Positions 28,717 through 37,388 of a stretch of 64,000 nucleotides of DNA are shown here, one piece after another. Source of the stretch: Butyrivibrio sp. INlla14 (GTDB taxonomy: Bacteria; Bacillota; Clostridia; Lachnospirales; Lachnospiraceae); the NCBI RefSeq assembly GCF_900102515.1, contig NZ_FMVS01000016.1:39714-103713 (forward strand). The letters are read 5' to 3'. A program made the position numbers and the translations under genes. The notes beneath the pieces are model-generated. The model saw only the letters and a program-made list of their open reading frames with translations. It was not told the origin of the DNA and ran no database searches. Numbering within the stretch: the first letter of the stretch is position 1; every line of letters starts with the position of its first letter.

Positions 28717-29733
28717 ATGGCGGCTAAGACATCAGATTTTCCAGTAAAACAAAGACAAATAAATGAAGATATAAAAAATGCCACTTTTAAGCAGTGCTAT
28801 CTGATATATGGGGAGGAAGCCTACCTTAGAAATCAGAACAGGGATAAGCTTGTTAAGGCACTTTCAGGAGATATGGCATCAATGAATTTTTCCAGGTATG
28901 AAGGAAATGATCTTAATCCTGGAGAGATTATTGATATGGCTGAGACAATGCCTTTTTTGTCAGATAAGAGAGTTATCCTTATAGAAAATAGTGGCTTTTT
29001 CAAAAACGGATGCCCTGAACTGGCAGATTATCTGAAGGCTCCAGCTGAAACTACCTTTTTTATCTTTGCAGAAAAGGAAGTAGACAAGCGTAAAGATATC
29101 TACAAGACTGTATCCAAGACTGGCTTTGAGATGTGTTGTGATGAGCAGGATGAGGGCATTTTAAAGACCTGGATTGCAGGTAAGGTCAAGAGCGAGGGCA
29201 AGAGCATTTCTCCAAGGGCACTTGCCTTTATGATAGACAGAGTAGGCACTGATATGTCCAACATTAGCACGGAGCTTGAAAAGCTAATTTGCTATTGCAT
29301 GGATAAAAGCGAGATTACAGAAGAGGATATAGAAGCTGTCTGTGCAAACTGGCTTACAAACCGCATCTTTGCCATGACAGATGCCATAGTAGAGAGAAAT
29401 CAAAAAAGAGCCATTGACCTATACTATGACCTTCTTGCCCTTAAGGAACCGCCTGCTAAGATACTGGCCCTTATTACAAGGCAGTTTAACCTGATGCTTC
29501 AGGTAAAAGAAATGAGCGATAACAGAAGGGACAATGGTTCTATAGCAAGTGCTGTAAAACTGGCACCATTTCTTGTTGGCAAGTATATAAACTGGGCAAA
29601 GGGATATTCCAGAGAAGAACTTGTCGAAACTCTGGAGCTTTGTGCTGGCAATGATGAAGCTGTTAAGACTGGTAAACTCGATTATGTTATCAGCGTAGAA
29701 ATGGTGATCATCAAGTGCACAGCGGGTAAATAA
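28717..29733 (+). CDS. holA: DNA polymerase III subunit delta
   Basis: Clamp-loader subunit that opens the beta clamp. It has 338 residues. The N-terminal half shows CYLIYGEEAYLRNQNRDKL and MPFLSDKRVILIENSGFF, and the middle and C-terminal helices show the delta-family PPAKILALITRQFNLMLQ pattern. Its place directly after comEC is conserved across Firmicutes. GGAGTG lies 9 bases upstream of the ATG. Confidence 0.94.
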   Translation: MAAKTSDFPVKQRQINEDIKNATFKQCYLIYGEEAYLRNQNRDKLVKALSGDMASMNFSRYEGNDLNPGEIIDMAETMPFLSDKRVILIENSGFFKNGCPELADYLKAPAETTFFIFAEKEVDKRKDIYKTVSKTGFEMCCDEQDEGILKTWIAGKVKSEGKSISPRALAFMIDRVGTDMSNISTELEKLICYCMDKSEITEEDIEAVCANWLTNRIFAMTDAIVERNQKRAIDLYYDLLALKEPPAKILALITRQFNLMLQVKEMSDNRRDNGSIASAVKLAPFLVGKYINWAKGYSREELVETLELCAGNDEAVKTGKLDYVISVEMVIIKCTAGK

Positions 29734-29865
29734 AGGCTTTTTACCACTTTAAACGTTTTGGGGATTTGAAATAATGAAGGTATGGGATTATACTAGGAAA
29801 AGGTTGCGTGGGTATTTTGCAACTATATCTTGTATATAACTGTATATTTAGTATGGAGGATAGTT

Positions 29866-30555
29866 GTGAACAGACCAAGACCAGTACCGCAGGAATTATA
29901 TAGACATTTCAAGAACAAACTGTATCAGATAATTTCTATTGCCATTCATTCTGAAACGAGAGAGGAAATGGTAGTTTACCAGGCTCTTTATGGGGACTAT
30001 AAGGTTTATGTGAGGCCTTTAGATATGTTTATGTCTGAGGTTGATCATGTTAAATATCCTGATGTTACTCAGAAGTATCGCTTTGAAAAGGTAGAACCAG
30101 GAGCAGTATCTCTTGACAAACCTGTAGAGGTAGCAAAAGACAAGACTGATATAGTAAACAGGCCACAAGATGATGAAAATATTGTGAAGCCGCAGCAAGA
30201 TATTTCAGTAGGTCCTGTGACAGAAACTACAGAGAAGTTACATATTGCTACAGAGAGAGAAAAGTTCAGGAAAGAGCCCTACAAGCATTCACAGGTAATG
30301 GATAAGAGCGTGGATGAAGAGGCTCAGGAACTTAATCTTGATCCACTCGTTATCGAGTTTATGGATGCTGATCTTGCAGCTGACAAGAATGACATCTTAT
30401 CCAAACTCAGACCTACGATCACCAATGAGATGATTGATATTATGGCTTTATCTCTTGGAGTGGTTGTCAATGAAGGCGATGTATACGACAGATACAATGA
30501 TCTTCGTACATGTCTTAACACTATGGAGAAATTTGAGAGCACAAGGCTCAGATAA
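29866..30555 (+). CDS. DUF1653 domain protein with variable C-terminal extension
   Basis: A 229-residue cytoplasmic protein. The N-terminal 70 residues (PVPQELYRHFKNKLYQIISIA, VVYQALYGDYKVYVRPLDMF) are the DUF1653 fold, related to small beta-barrel domains of unknown role. The rest is a charged linker and a helical C-terminal domain (about 155-229; EAQELNLDPLVIEFMDAD, YDRYNDLRTCLNTMEKF). The start is GTG 29866, 5 bases after GGAGGA. Upstream in-frame codons would add a spurious hydrophobic stretch. The gene stands 28 bases before a glycosyltransferase. Confidence 0.8.
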   Translation: MNRPRPVPQELYRHFKNKLYQIISIAIHSETREEMVVYQALYGDYKVYVRPLDMFMSEVDHVKYPDVTQKYRFEKVEPGAVSLDKPVEVAKDKTDIVNRPQDDENIVKPQQDISVGPVTETTEKLHIATEREKFRKEPYKHSQVMDKSVDEEAQELNLDPLVIEFMDADLAADKNDILSKLRPTITNEMIDIMALSLGVVVNEGDVYDRYNDLRTCLNTMEKFESTRLR

Positions 30556-30583
30556 TATATAGATTTAAGGAGTTTATTTAGAA

Positions 30584-31609
30584 ATGAAATTACTTTCAAT
30601 TGCTGTACCATGCTACAATTCTGAAAGCTATATGGAGAAGTGCATTGATTCACTTCTTGTTGGTGGTGAGGATGTAGAAATCCTGATTGTAGATGATGGT
30701 TCCAAGGATAAAACTGCAGAGATAGCAGATGCATATGCTGCTAAGTATCCTACAATCTGCAAAGCTATCCATAAGCCCAATGGCGGACACGGCAGTGCAG
30801 TTAATGCAGGTATAGAAAATGCTACAGGTCTATATTTCAAGGTCGTTGATTCAGATGACTGGGTAAAAGAGATTGCGTATCGCAAAATTTTATCAACTCT
30901 TTCAGAACTTGCTGGAGGAGAGACAACGCTTGATCTTCTTATCAGTAACTTTGTTTATAACAAGGTTGGAGAGAAGAGACACAAGGTAATGAGATACAAC
31001 ACAATGTTCCCTATTGAGCAGCTCTTTACCTGGAAAGATATTAAGAGAACACCTAAGGGACATTACCTTTTAATGCACTCTGTTATCTTTAGAACAAAAC
31101 TCTTACAGCAATGCGGACTTAAGCTCCCTGAGCATACCTTCTATGTAGATAATATTTATGTATTTAATCCACTTCCTTTTGTTAAGACAATGTACTATCT
31201 GGATGTTAATTTCTACTATTATTACATTGGTCGTGAGGATCAGTCAGTTAATCAGAAGATTATGCTCTCTAGAATTGATCAGCAGCTTCGTGTTAACAAG
31301 CTCATGGTTGACTATTATGTAGAGAATTATGGTATGATCCGCTCCCAGAAAGAGCGTCATAAATACATGTTCAATTACCTTGAGATCATTACCGCTATTT
31401 CATCAGTTCTTTTGATTACTGAGGATACCAAAGAGAATCTTGCCAAGAGAAAAGAACTTTTGGAATACATCAAGGAAAAGAACTACCTCCTGTATCTTAA
31501 GATCAGATACAGCATAGAAGGAACATATATCTACCTTCCAGGTAAGGGAGGAAGAAAGATTACTCTTGCTGGCTACAAATTGTTACAGAAGATTTTCCAC
31601 TTTAATTAA
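30584..31609 (+). CDS. family 2 glycosyltransferase
   Basis: A 341-residue GT-A enzyme. The N-terminus LLSIAVPCYNSESYMEKCIDSL and VDDGSKDKTAEIADAY form the nucleotide-sugar site, and DSDDWVKE is the DxD-type metal site. Two-thirds of the way along, the sequence turns Tyr/Phe-rich (NVNFYYYYIGREDQSVN) and remains soluble, so it is a cytoplasmic enzyme acting on a lipid-linked or protein acceptor. Neighbours are a PAP2 phosphatase and a lipid kinase, which suggests glycolipid or lipoteichoic-type polymer synthesis. Donor and acceptor are unknown. Confidence 0.88.
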   Translation: MKLLSIAVPCYNSESYMEKCIDSLLVGGEDVEILIVDDGSKDKTAEIADAYAAKYPTICKAIHKPNGGHGSAVNAGIENATGLYFKVVDSDDWVKEIAYRKILSTLSELAGGETTLDLLISNFVYNKVGEKRHKVMRYNTMFPIEQLFTWKDIKRTPKGHYLLMHSVIFRTKLLQQCGLKLPEHTFYVDNIYVFNPLPFVKTMYYLDVNFYYYYIGREDQSVNQKIMLSRIDQQLRVNKLMVDYYVENYGMIRSQKERHKYMFNYLEIITAISSVLLITEDTKENLAKRKELLEYIKEKNYLLYLKIRYSIEGTYIYLPGKGGRKITLAGYKLLQKIFHFN

Positions 31610-31692
31610 TTGAATTATTGTGGTAGAGTAATCGAAGGTTTTATTTCATTGTTTTTAGGCATTTGGCTGCCAGATGCCTGTGAGGGATTATT

Positions 31693-32403
31693 ATGAAAAA
31701 ATTATATGAGGAATGGACGGGAAGGAGTATGAACAAAGAGACCTTTCGTGATCTTTTAAAGCTTGCGACTCCGATCTTTATATATGCGCCCATTTATCTT
31801 TATTGGTTTATTCTTATTGAGAAACACAAGTTTTCGCATTATGCGGTGATACATACAGTGGTGGATGACCATATTCCTTTTGTAGAGGCCTTCATTATCC
31901 CATATTTTATGTGGTTTGCGTATGTGGCGCTTACACTACTGTTTTTTATGTTGTCTTTTGATGTTGAGGATTATTACAAGAATTTCTTTTTCCTGGCAAC
32001 AGGAATGACAATATTCCTTATAATATCAACGCTGTTTCCTAACATGCATAACCTAAGACCTGCCATTATGCCAAGGGATAACGTGTTTACTCATTTGGTT
32101 CAGTTTATTTATAGCACCGATACGCCAACAAACCTTTGGCCCAGTATCCATGTTTATAATTCAATTGGAACCATGATAGCTGTTCATCACAGTAAGAGAT
32201 TTAATAAAGTCGGTGTTATTATCATGGATATAATAGGATCACTTATTATTTTATCTACTCTTTTTGTGAAACAGCATTCTTTCTACGATGTAATAACAGC
32301 ATTTATCATGGCAATCATTTTTTACATTGTCTTTTATCACAGCTCCTTTATGGAGAGCTTCTGTGTCAGGCAAGAAGAAAAGGTTGCAGTCAGATATAAC
32401 TAA
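31693..32403 (+). CDS. PAP2 superfamily membrane phosphatase
   Basis: A 236-residue integral membrane protein with about six helices (for example 24-44, 72-92, 100-116, 168-188, 192-212). The C-terminal motifs PSIHVYNSIG and KQHSFYDVITA are the second and third parts of the phosphatidic acid phosphatase signature. The first (KxxxxxxRP) is replaced by a weaker HNLRPAIMPR segment. Likely substrates are lipid phosphates or undecaprenyl pyrophosphate. A strong terminator follows, shared with the convergent kinase gene. Confidence 0.85.
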   Translation: MKKLYEEWTGRSMNKETFRDLLKLATPIFIYAPIYLYWFILIEKHKFSHYAVIHTVVDDHIPFVEAFIIPYFMWFAYVALTLLFFMLSFDVEDYYKNFFFLATGMTIFLIISTLFPNMHNLRPAIMPRDNVFTHLVQFIYSTDTPTNLWPSIHVYNSIGTMIAVHHSKRFNKVGVIIMDIIGSLIILSTLFVKQHSFYDVITAFIMAIIFYIVFYHSSFMESFCVRQEEKVAVRYN

Positions 32404-32412
32404 TAATAGATT

Positions 32413-32456
32413 AAGCCTGTCATCGCTTTATAAAAATATCGATGACAGGCTTTTTT
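32413..32456. terminator. bidirectional terminator between PAP2 gene and diacylglycerol kinase gene
   Basis: AAGCCTGTCATCG (32413-32425) pairs perfectly with CGATGACAGGCTT (32440-32452). A T run follows on the plus strand, and on the minus strand the hairpin is followed by TTAA and further T-rich sequence. Confidence 0.9.
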
Positions 32457-32471
32457 CTTTATATATTCATC

Positions 32472-33437
32472 TTAATTCATCATATTTAGCTTTTTCTCAA
32501 GGCATTCCCAGGTGATATTATCAGATTTTACGGACACTTCGCCGTCTGTGTGAACCCACATTGGCTTATCTGTTTTGACGTTTACCTTTTTTACTACGTG
32601 GTGACCTATTCCCTTTATCCAGAAATAGTGGCCTGTAAAGGAAAAGGGCAAAGCGTAGAACATTCTATAAACAGGCATATTGCCTGCATAGACCAGGTCA
32701 AACTTGCCATCAGACAGATCAGCCTTTGGAGCAAAATTAAATCCGCCGCCTTCGCAGTGGTGTATCATGGCAGCAATAAAGATAAAGCGCTTTAAATGGA
32801 TCACTTCTGTATCATTCAGAGTTATATCACAGGGAACCTTCTCTACACCAAGGAGCTGTCTGACCGCGATAGAGCCGTAGGTCAATTTTCCAAGTCCTAT
32901 CTTGTTTAAAAAATTCTTGGTGCCAGATGAGAGGGCCTGCTCGCAGACTGCGGCATCAAAACCTATCCCTGAGCTTACGTCAAACATTCTTGTAACAGAA
33001 ATTCTGTCATCGTGAAGTCTGGAGGTCTCTCTTGACATGGAATTATAGGTGAGCCTTCCAAGGTCTAAAGTGCGAGTCTTTTTACCAGCTATTATCTGGT
33101 CTATCAGGTCATCAACCTTTTTTGGATAAGAGAGATCTCTTGCAAAATCATTGCTGGATCCTATAGGAATATAGCCCACAAGAGTATTTTCAAAGTCCTG
33201 TATTCCATTTATTACTTCGTTTAAAGTACCGTCGCCGCCTAAAACAACTATTCTTATAGGTGTTGGCTCAGGCTCCTTGGTAGTAAGACTTTTTGCAAGC
33301 TTTGTTGCATGCCCCGGACCTTTAGTAAAAACAGCCTGGTATTTTAAGCCCTTTTCTGTAAATTTAGCCTCTAGTTTTTCCCAGATTTCCTTGCCCTTGC
33401 CAGATCTGGCTGAAGGGTTAACAATGCAGTAATACAT
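32472..33437 (-). CDS. diacylglycerol kinase family lipid kinase
   Basis: A 321-residue soluble lipid kinase of the DgkB/YegS type. The N-terminal NPSARSGKGKEIWEK and the catalytic GGDGTLNEVINGI are diagnostic, and IPIGSSNDFARDL is the third conserved block. The C-terminal half is a beta-sandwich (GKFDLVYAGNMPVYRM). DgkB recycles diacylglycerol released during lipoteichoic acid synthesis. The two glycan- and lipid-related neighbours fit this. The start ATG (33435-33437) is unambiguous. Confidence 0.93.
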   Translation of the reverse strand: MYYCIVNPSARSGKGKEIWEKLEAKFTEKGLKYQAVFTKGPGHATKLAKSLTTKEPEPTPIRIVVLGGDGTLNEVINGIQDFENTLVGYIPIGSSNDFARDLSYPKKVDDLIDQIIAGKKTRTLDLGRLTYNSMSRETSRLHDDRISVTRMFDVSSGIGFDAAVCEQALSSGTKNFLNKIGLGKLTYGSIAVRQLLGVEKVPCDITLNDTEVIHLKRFIFIAAMIHHCEGGGFNFAPKADLSDGKFDLVYAGNMPVYRMFYALPFSFTGHYFWIKGIGHHVVKKVNVKTDKPMWVHTDGEVSVKSDNITWECLEKKLNMMN

Positions 33438-33454
33438 ATTTTCATACCTTCCCC

Positions 33455-33482
33455 GAAAAAAGTCAGGACATATAGCCCTGAC
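33455..33482 (-). promoter_or_regulatory. terminator-like hairpin in the diacylglycerol kinase leader
   Basis: Read on the minus strand, GTCAGG-N9-CCTGAC (33462-33482) is followed directly by six T residues, 18 bases before the kinase start codon. It looks like an intrinsic attenuator or the end of an upstream small transcript. Confidence 0.5.
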
Positions 33483-33611
33483 ATTTTGTTAAATAATAAA
33501 TTATTGTAATTATTATAGCATTTTTTTTCTTGGTATGTTACGATATGCAAGATGTTGCTTTAACACATTACATCGCAAAAGAAAAAGTGTTGTTAATAGG
33601 AGGAGTTCGTT

Positions 33612-34850
33612 ATGTATTCATTGGAAGAATTAAGAGCAGTTGACCCAGAAATTGCATCTCTTATTGAGAAAGAGGTGGATAGACAGAATGATCATATTGA
33701 ATTGATAGCTTCTGAGAACTGGACCAGCAAGGCGGTTATGGCGGCTATGGGAAGCCCATTGACTAACAAATATGCAGAAGGACTCCCTGGAAAAAGATAT
33801 TATGGCGGCTGTTATGTTGTAGATGAAGTTGAAAAGCTTGCTATCGAGAGAGCAAAAGAGCTTTTCCATTGCGACTATGCTAATGTTCAGCCTCATTCAG
33901 GCGCGCAGGCTAACCTTGCTGTACAGTTTGCTCTTCTGCAGCCTGGGGATACTATCATGGGAATGAACCTCAATCAGGGCGGACATCTTACCCACGGTAG
34001 CAGTGCTAATATTTCTGGAACTTATTACAAGGTTGTTCCTTATGGTGTAGACGAGAATGGTGTTCTGGACTACGAGGAGATGTACAGACTTGCAGTAGAG
34101 CATAAGCCCAAGCTCATCATTGCTGGCGCATCAGCTTACTGCAGAACTATAGACTTCAAAAAGTTTAGAGAAGCAGCAGATGCCTGCGGAGCTGTGCTTA
34201 TGGTTGATATGGCACATATTGCAGGACTTGTAGCAGCAGGAGTTCACCCAAGCCCATTCCCATATGCTGACGTTGTTACAACCACAACACACAAGACTCT
34301 TAGAGGACCTAGAGGAGGACTTATTCTTTGGAATCAGGCAGCTCAGGACAAGTACAAGTTTAACAAGGCAGTATTTCCTGGAATCCAGGGCGGCCCACTT
34401 GAGCATGTAGTTGCAGCCAAGGCTGTATGCTTCAAGGAAGCTCTTTCCCCTGAGTTTACAGAATATGGTCAGAATATAGTCAAGAATGCCAAGGCACTCT
34501 GTAAGGGCCTTATGGATAGAGGAATCCAGATTGTTTCTGGAGGAACTGACAACCACCTTATGCTCATTGACCTTACAAACTTTGGCCTTACAGGAAAAGA
34601 AGTTGAGGCATGGCTTGATGATGCTCATATAACAGCCAATAAGAATACAATCCCTAATGAGCAGCAGTCTCCATTTGTTACAAGCGGTATCCGCCTTGGA
34701 ACACCTGCTGTAACAACAAGAGGCATGAACGAGGCAGATATGGATGATATTGCCGAGGCAATATCTATTGTTATAAAAAATAAGGGTGAAAAGAATGATG
34801 AGGCAAGAGCTATTATTGCAAAGCTCACATCCAAGTATCCACTCAAATAA
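33612..34850 (+). CDS. glyA: serine hydroxymethyltransferase
   Basis: PLP enzyme interconverting serine and glycine with tetrahydrofolate. It has 412 residues. The PLP lysine lies in [30 protein letters not shown], the N-terminal [21 protein letters not shown] and the [14 protein letters not shown] segments are fully conserved. GGAGGAG lies 8 bases before the start. Its stop codon directly abuts the first of two related 37-base repeats. Confidence 0.97.
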   Translation: MYSLEELRAVDPEIASLIEKEVDRQNDHIELIASENWTSKAVMAAMGSPLTNKYAEGLPGKRYYGGCYVVDEVEKLAIERAKELFHCDYANVQPHSGAQANLAVQFALLQPGDTIMGMNLNQGGHLTHGSSANISGTYYKVVPYGVDENGVLDYEEMYRLAVEHKPKLIIAGASAYCRTIDFKKFREAADACGAVLMVDMAHIAGLVAAGVHPSPFPYADVVTTTTHKTLRGPRGGLILWNQAAQDKYKFNKAVFPGIQGGPLEHVVAAKAVCFKEALSPEFTEYGQNIVKNAKALCKGLMDRGIQIVSGGTDNHLMLIDLTNFGLTGKEVEAWLDDAHITANKNTIPNEQQSPFVTSGIRLGTPAVTTRGMNEADMDDIAEAISIVIKNKGEKNDEARAIIAKLTSKYPLK

Positions 34851-34887
34851 TAAAATTATGTAGATGTCAAAAGTAAATTATGACACC
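34851..34887 (+). repeat. 37-base direct repeat, copy 1 (inverted repeat GATGTC-N13-GACACC)
   Basis: The segment from 34851 matches the one at 35859-35895 at 30 of 37 positions. Its core inverted repeat (34863-34887) has arms GATGTC and GACACC 13 bases apart. Confidence 0.8.
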
Positions 34888-34922
34888 ATATGATACTTGT
34901 AGAATAATGATCATATGAAGAA

Positions 34923-34980
34923 GCGGCCCAAAGACCTAGTGTACTGACACTAGTACAGATCTTTGAGTCGTTTTTCTTTT
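34923..34980 (+). terminator. terminator downstream of glyA
   Basis: Nested hairpin: CAAAGA/TCTTTG outside and CTAGTGT/ACACTAG inside with a four-base loop, followed by GTTTTTCTTTT. Confidence 0.85.
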
Positions 34981-35290
34981 GCTTTAAGCTATGTATGTAA
35001 CTGTCTACTGAAAACATTTATTGCTGGTCCGAAAACAAAAGTTTCAGACAATTTATGTGTGCTTGAAGGTGCGCTTTCAAAAACACAAAACGGAAAATCG
35101 ACAATTGGTAAATATCAATTTAAAAACAAATTTCTGAGCTTTACAGTAAAATCTACATTTCTACAGATGGGCGTGAAGAGCAAAAATGAATATTTTAAAT
35201 TGTATATATTGAATATACAATTATAATAATTGAGAGATAATTAAACAATTACAACGCAATTATCAAATTAATCAAAAGATATTTTGAAAA
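34981..35290. other. AT-rich gap without a convincing gene
   Basis: About 310 bases with one open frame of 87 codons (34963-35226) that has no ribosome binding site, begins inside the terminator and shows no recognisable domain. A short palindrome (TTGTATAT / ATATACAA) lies near 35202-35222. Confidence 0.6.
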
Positions 35291-35294
35291 TGTA

Positions 35295-35323
35295 TTGACA
35301 ACTTAAAAGGGGTTGCATATAAT
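35295..35323 (+). promoter_or_regulatory. perfect consensus sigma-A promoter with no downstream protein gene
   Basis: TTGACA at 35295-35300, exactly 17 bases, TATAAT at 35318-35323. Both hexamers match consensus fully, which is the best promoter in the window. A transcript from about 35330 would run into the terminator at 35700-35748. Confidence 0.88.
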
Positions 35324-35507
35324 AAAAGCATCTAAAGAAACAAAATACTTCTCCAAAGATAATCAGATCAATTGGAGAAAGAAAGGCAGGTACACTCCAA
35401 AGGGATAGTTAGTTAAAATATTCAGAGAAAGGATGGTACGGACCACCAAACTAAGAAGTTAGTAGTATAAAAGATTTTAAGTTTTGTTAGATCGGTTTTA
35501 AAAGAAA

Positions 35508-35546
35508 TTAGAAGTAAGAATTAGAAGTAAGAATTAGAATTAAGAA
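35508..35546 (+). repeat. three tandem 13-bp repeats
   Basis: TTAGAAGTAAGAA occurs twice in a row, then TTAGAATTAAGAA with one mismatch. The array lies within the candidate RNA. Confidence 0.9.
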
Positions 35547-35699
35547 AACAGCTATCGAGTACATGAAGAGTGGTAAGTGTAATATAAGTATCTTACAGCC
35601 ACAGCATATGAATGCAAAAGTTAATGGAAAGAATAAGCTGAGAACTTGGAGGATCAGTCCATTGGACGAAATATTTGAAGTTAATATGTACTCGGCATA

Positions 35700-35748
35700 G
35701 GGCAGAAGCAGGTTATATCGATGAAGCTTCTGCCCTTGGTTTTTGTTC
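35700..35748 (+). terminator. terminator of the candidate RNA
   Basis: GGGCAGAAGC (35700-35709) pairs perfectly with GCTTCTGCCC (35726-35735), followed by TTGGTTTTTG and then a longer T-rich tail. Confidence 0.9.
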
Positions 35749-35858
35749 ATTTTTATTTTTTTTGTTTTCTGTTTGTTATTGGAAACTGTCTGCTGGGCAA
35801 TCAATCAAAAATCCCAAGAAATTGCATGTCTGGTTTGAACACTACACAATATATATGA

Positions 35859-35895
35859 TAAAATTATGTTGGTGTCAAAAGAAATTATCGACACC
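35859..35895 (+). repeat. 37-base direct repeat, copy 2 (inverted repeat GGTGTC-N13-GACACC)
   Basis: It matches copy 1 at 34851 with an offset of exactly 1008 bases. The arms GGTGTC (35871-35876) and GACACC (35890-35895) are perfect and share the N13 spacing. GACA and a TACTGT 17 bases further could form a promoter for the GH3-like gene. Confidence 0.8.
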
Positions 35896-35985
35896 TTAAG
35901 ATAAGAAAAATACTGTAGGATCACAGGATTTATATAAGGCAAATGCCTTTATAAATATTGATGCCAGGATGCATCGGGGGAGAGT

Positions 35986-37248
35986 ATGGGAAGATTAGAA
36001 GAACAGGATTTTGATGAAAAGAGGCTGGCTCGCAGACAGCGTAGGAAAAAGAGCCAGCTCATTGCATTTATATCATTATTTACATTTTTTGCTATAATCG
36101 TTATCTTAGTTTGTTTTGGAATAGGTGCAATTAAAAAGGTTATCGGAGAAAAGAAGGCTTTGCAGGAGCAAGCAGCTCTCGAAGCTTCTATAGAAAATGA
36201 AAATGTTGTGATAGAGACACCATCTGATGTGGAAGAGGAACCTGTAGAGATGTCAGAAAGCGATGTCCTTGAGGAAATAGTAAATGGATGTCTTAATGAA
36301 CTGACATTGGAGGATAAGGTTGCAGGTTTATTTATGGTCACTCCTGAACAGCTTACAGGTGTAGAAACTGTAGTCAAGGCAGGGTCCAGTACTCAGGATG
36401 CGCTTTCTAAGTATTCTGTCTGCGGACTTGTATATTCACCTAAGAATCTGAAGTCACAGGAACAGGTATCTGAGATGATAAAGAGTACAAGGGATATGAG
36501 TAAATATCCTATTTTTGTAGCTCTAAAAGAGGATGGATCTTCAGAGGGAACTATTTCTGCATCTCTGGGCGGATTGGATATTCCTGAGATCAACAATTCT
36601 GATACCGCATATAGCGCTGGAACAAATATTGCAGCTGCTATGTTCAAATATGGCTTTAATTTTGATCTGGCTCCGAGTGTTGATGTTTCTGAGAACGGAA
36701 AATATGGAACTGATGCGGCATTGGTTTCAGATGTGACAGTTTCGTTTACCAATGCTTTAAGCGACAGTGGCATATTTGCCTGTCTGTACGATTTCCCGGC
36801 AAGTACTTCTGACAGCGAAATTACCAAAGATGAGCTGTCAGCAGGAAATTATAGTGTATATCAGAAGGCGATTGGAGATGGAAGTGTAAGCGCAGTAATG
36901 ATGAGCAATGGCTCTTTTCCGGGACTTGTTTCTGTTGATACACCTGCTTCACTTTCTTATGAGATCATAGGGGGCGAACTCAGGAACAGCGTTGGATTTG
37001 ATGGAGTTGTCATAACGGGTCCTCTTGATCAGGAGGCTATAACAAGTAAGTATTCATCTGCAGAGGCCGCAGTAAGTGCTATTGCTGCCGGAGCTGACAT
37101 TATCTATCTTCCAGAGAATTTTGAAGAGGCATATCAGGGAGTTCTAGATGCTGTATCAAATGGGAAGATAACTGAGGAGAGAATAGACGAATCTCTTAAG
37201 AGAATTTATAGACTTAAGTATGCTGACAAGGTTGGCCAGACAAATTGA
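35986..37248 (+). CDS. membrane-anchored GH3-like protein, probably catalytically degenerate
   Basis: A 420-residue protein with an N-terminal cytoplasmic tail, one transmembrane helix (about 25-45), an acidic linker and a GH3 N-terminal barrel related to NagZ (about 95-410; NFDLAPSVDVSENG, SFPGLVSVDTPASLSYEII, AIAAGADIIYLPEN). The catalytic stretch that reads KHFPGHGD in active NagZ is ACLYDFPASTSDS here, and the nucleophile context SDDL reads ITGPLDQEA. It may therefore bind muropeptides or glycans without cleaving them, although this is inferred from motif loss alone. A GGGGGAG precedes the start. Confidence 0.78.
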   Translation: MGRLEEQDFDEKRLARRQRRKKSQLIAFISLFTFFAIIVILVCFGIGAIKKVIGEKKALQEQAALEASIENENVVIETPSDVEEEPVEMSESDVLEEIVNGCLNELTLEDKVAGLFMVTPEQLTGVETVVKAGSSTQDALSKYSVCGLVYSPKNLKSQEQVSEMIKSTRDMSKYPIFVALKEDGSSEGTISASLGGLDIPEINNSDTAYSAGTNIAAAMFKYGFNFDLAPSVDVSENGKYGTDAALVSDVTVSFTNALSDSGIFACLYDFPASTSDSEITKDELSAGNYSVYQKAIGDGSVSAVMMSNGSFPGLVSVDTPASLSYEIIGGELRNSVGFDGVVITGPLDQEAITSKYSSAEAAVSAIAAGADIIYLPENFEEAYQGVLDAVSNGKITEERIDESLKRIYRLKYADKVGQTN

Positions 37249-37261
37249 ATAAATAATGTAT

Positions 37262-37292
37262 AGAGCTTTATATTTTATGTATAAAGCTCTTC
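37262..37292 (+). terminator. terminator after the GH3-like gene
   Basis: AGAGCTTTATA (37262-37272) pairs with TATAAAGCTCT (37280-37290) around a seven-base loop. Only a short T run (TTCC) follows. Confidence 0.65.
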
Positions 37293-37388
37293 CTTATGTG
37301 ATAAGTTCGTGATAGAATGAGATTTGCTTTTTCGCTTTGAGGCGAAAAAGTGTTGCATATTTATTAAGTATAGTGGGGAATTAGTAGT

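Larger units (their letters stand above)
35330..35748 (+). ncRNA. candidate structured RNA of about 415 nt, no known family
   Basis: Bounded by a consensus promoter and an intrinsic terminator, with no convincing protein. It contains a hairpin TTCTCCAA/TTGGAGAA (35349-35379), a short hairpin ACTAA/TTAGT near 35446-35461, three tandem 13-mers TTAGAAGTAAGAA at 35508-35546, and a weak 45-codon open frame from 35563 to 35700 without a ribosome binding site. It does not match the RNase P, tmRNA, SRP, 6S or T-box sequence patterns I know. The AGGATGGTACGG near 35428 only loosely recalls a T-box. The call rests on the promoter and terminator. Confidence 0.6.

Noticed and set aside
34963..35226. Open frame of 87 codons after glyA
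   Set aside because: It begins within the glyA terminator, lacks a ribosome binding site and has no domain signature.
35420..35445. T-box-like sequence AGGATGGTACGG
   Set aside because: The full T-box (GGTGGNACCGCG) is not present, the distance from the start of the transcript is short, and no amino acid gene follows.
35563..35700. 45-codon open frame inside the candidate RNA
   Set aside because: No ribosome binding site and no recognisable sequence. It ends exactly at the terminator stem, so it may be chance. It is retained only as a note.
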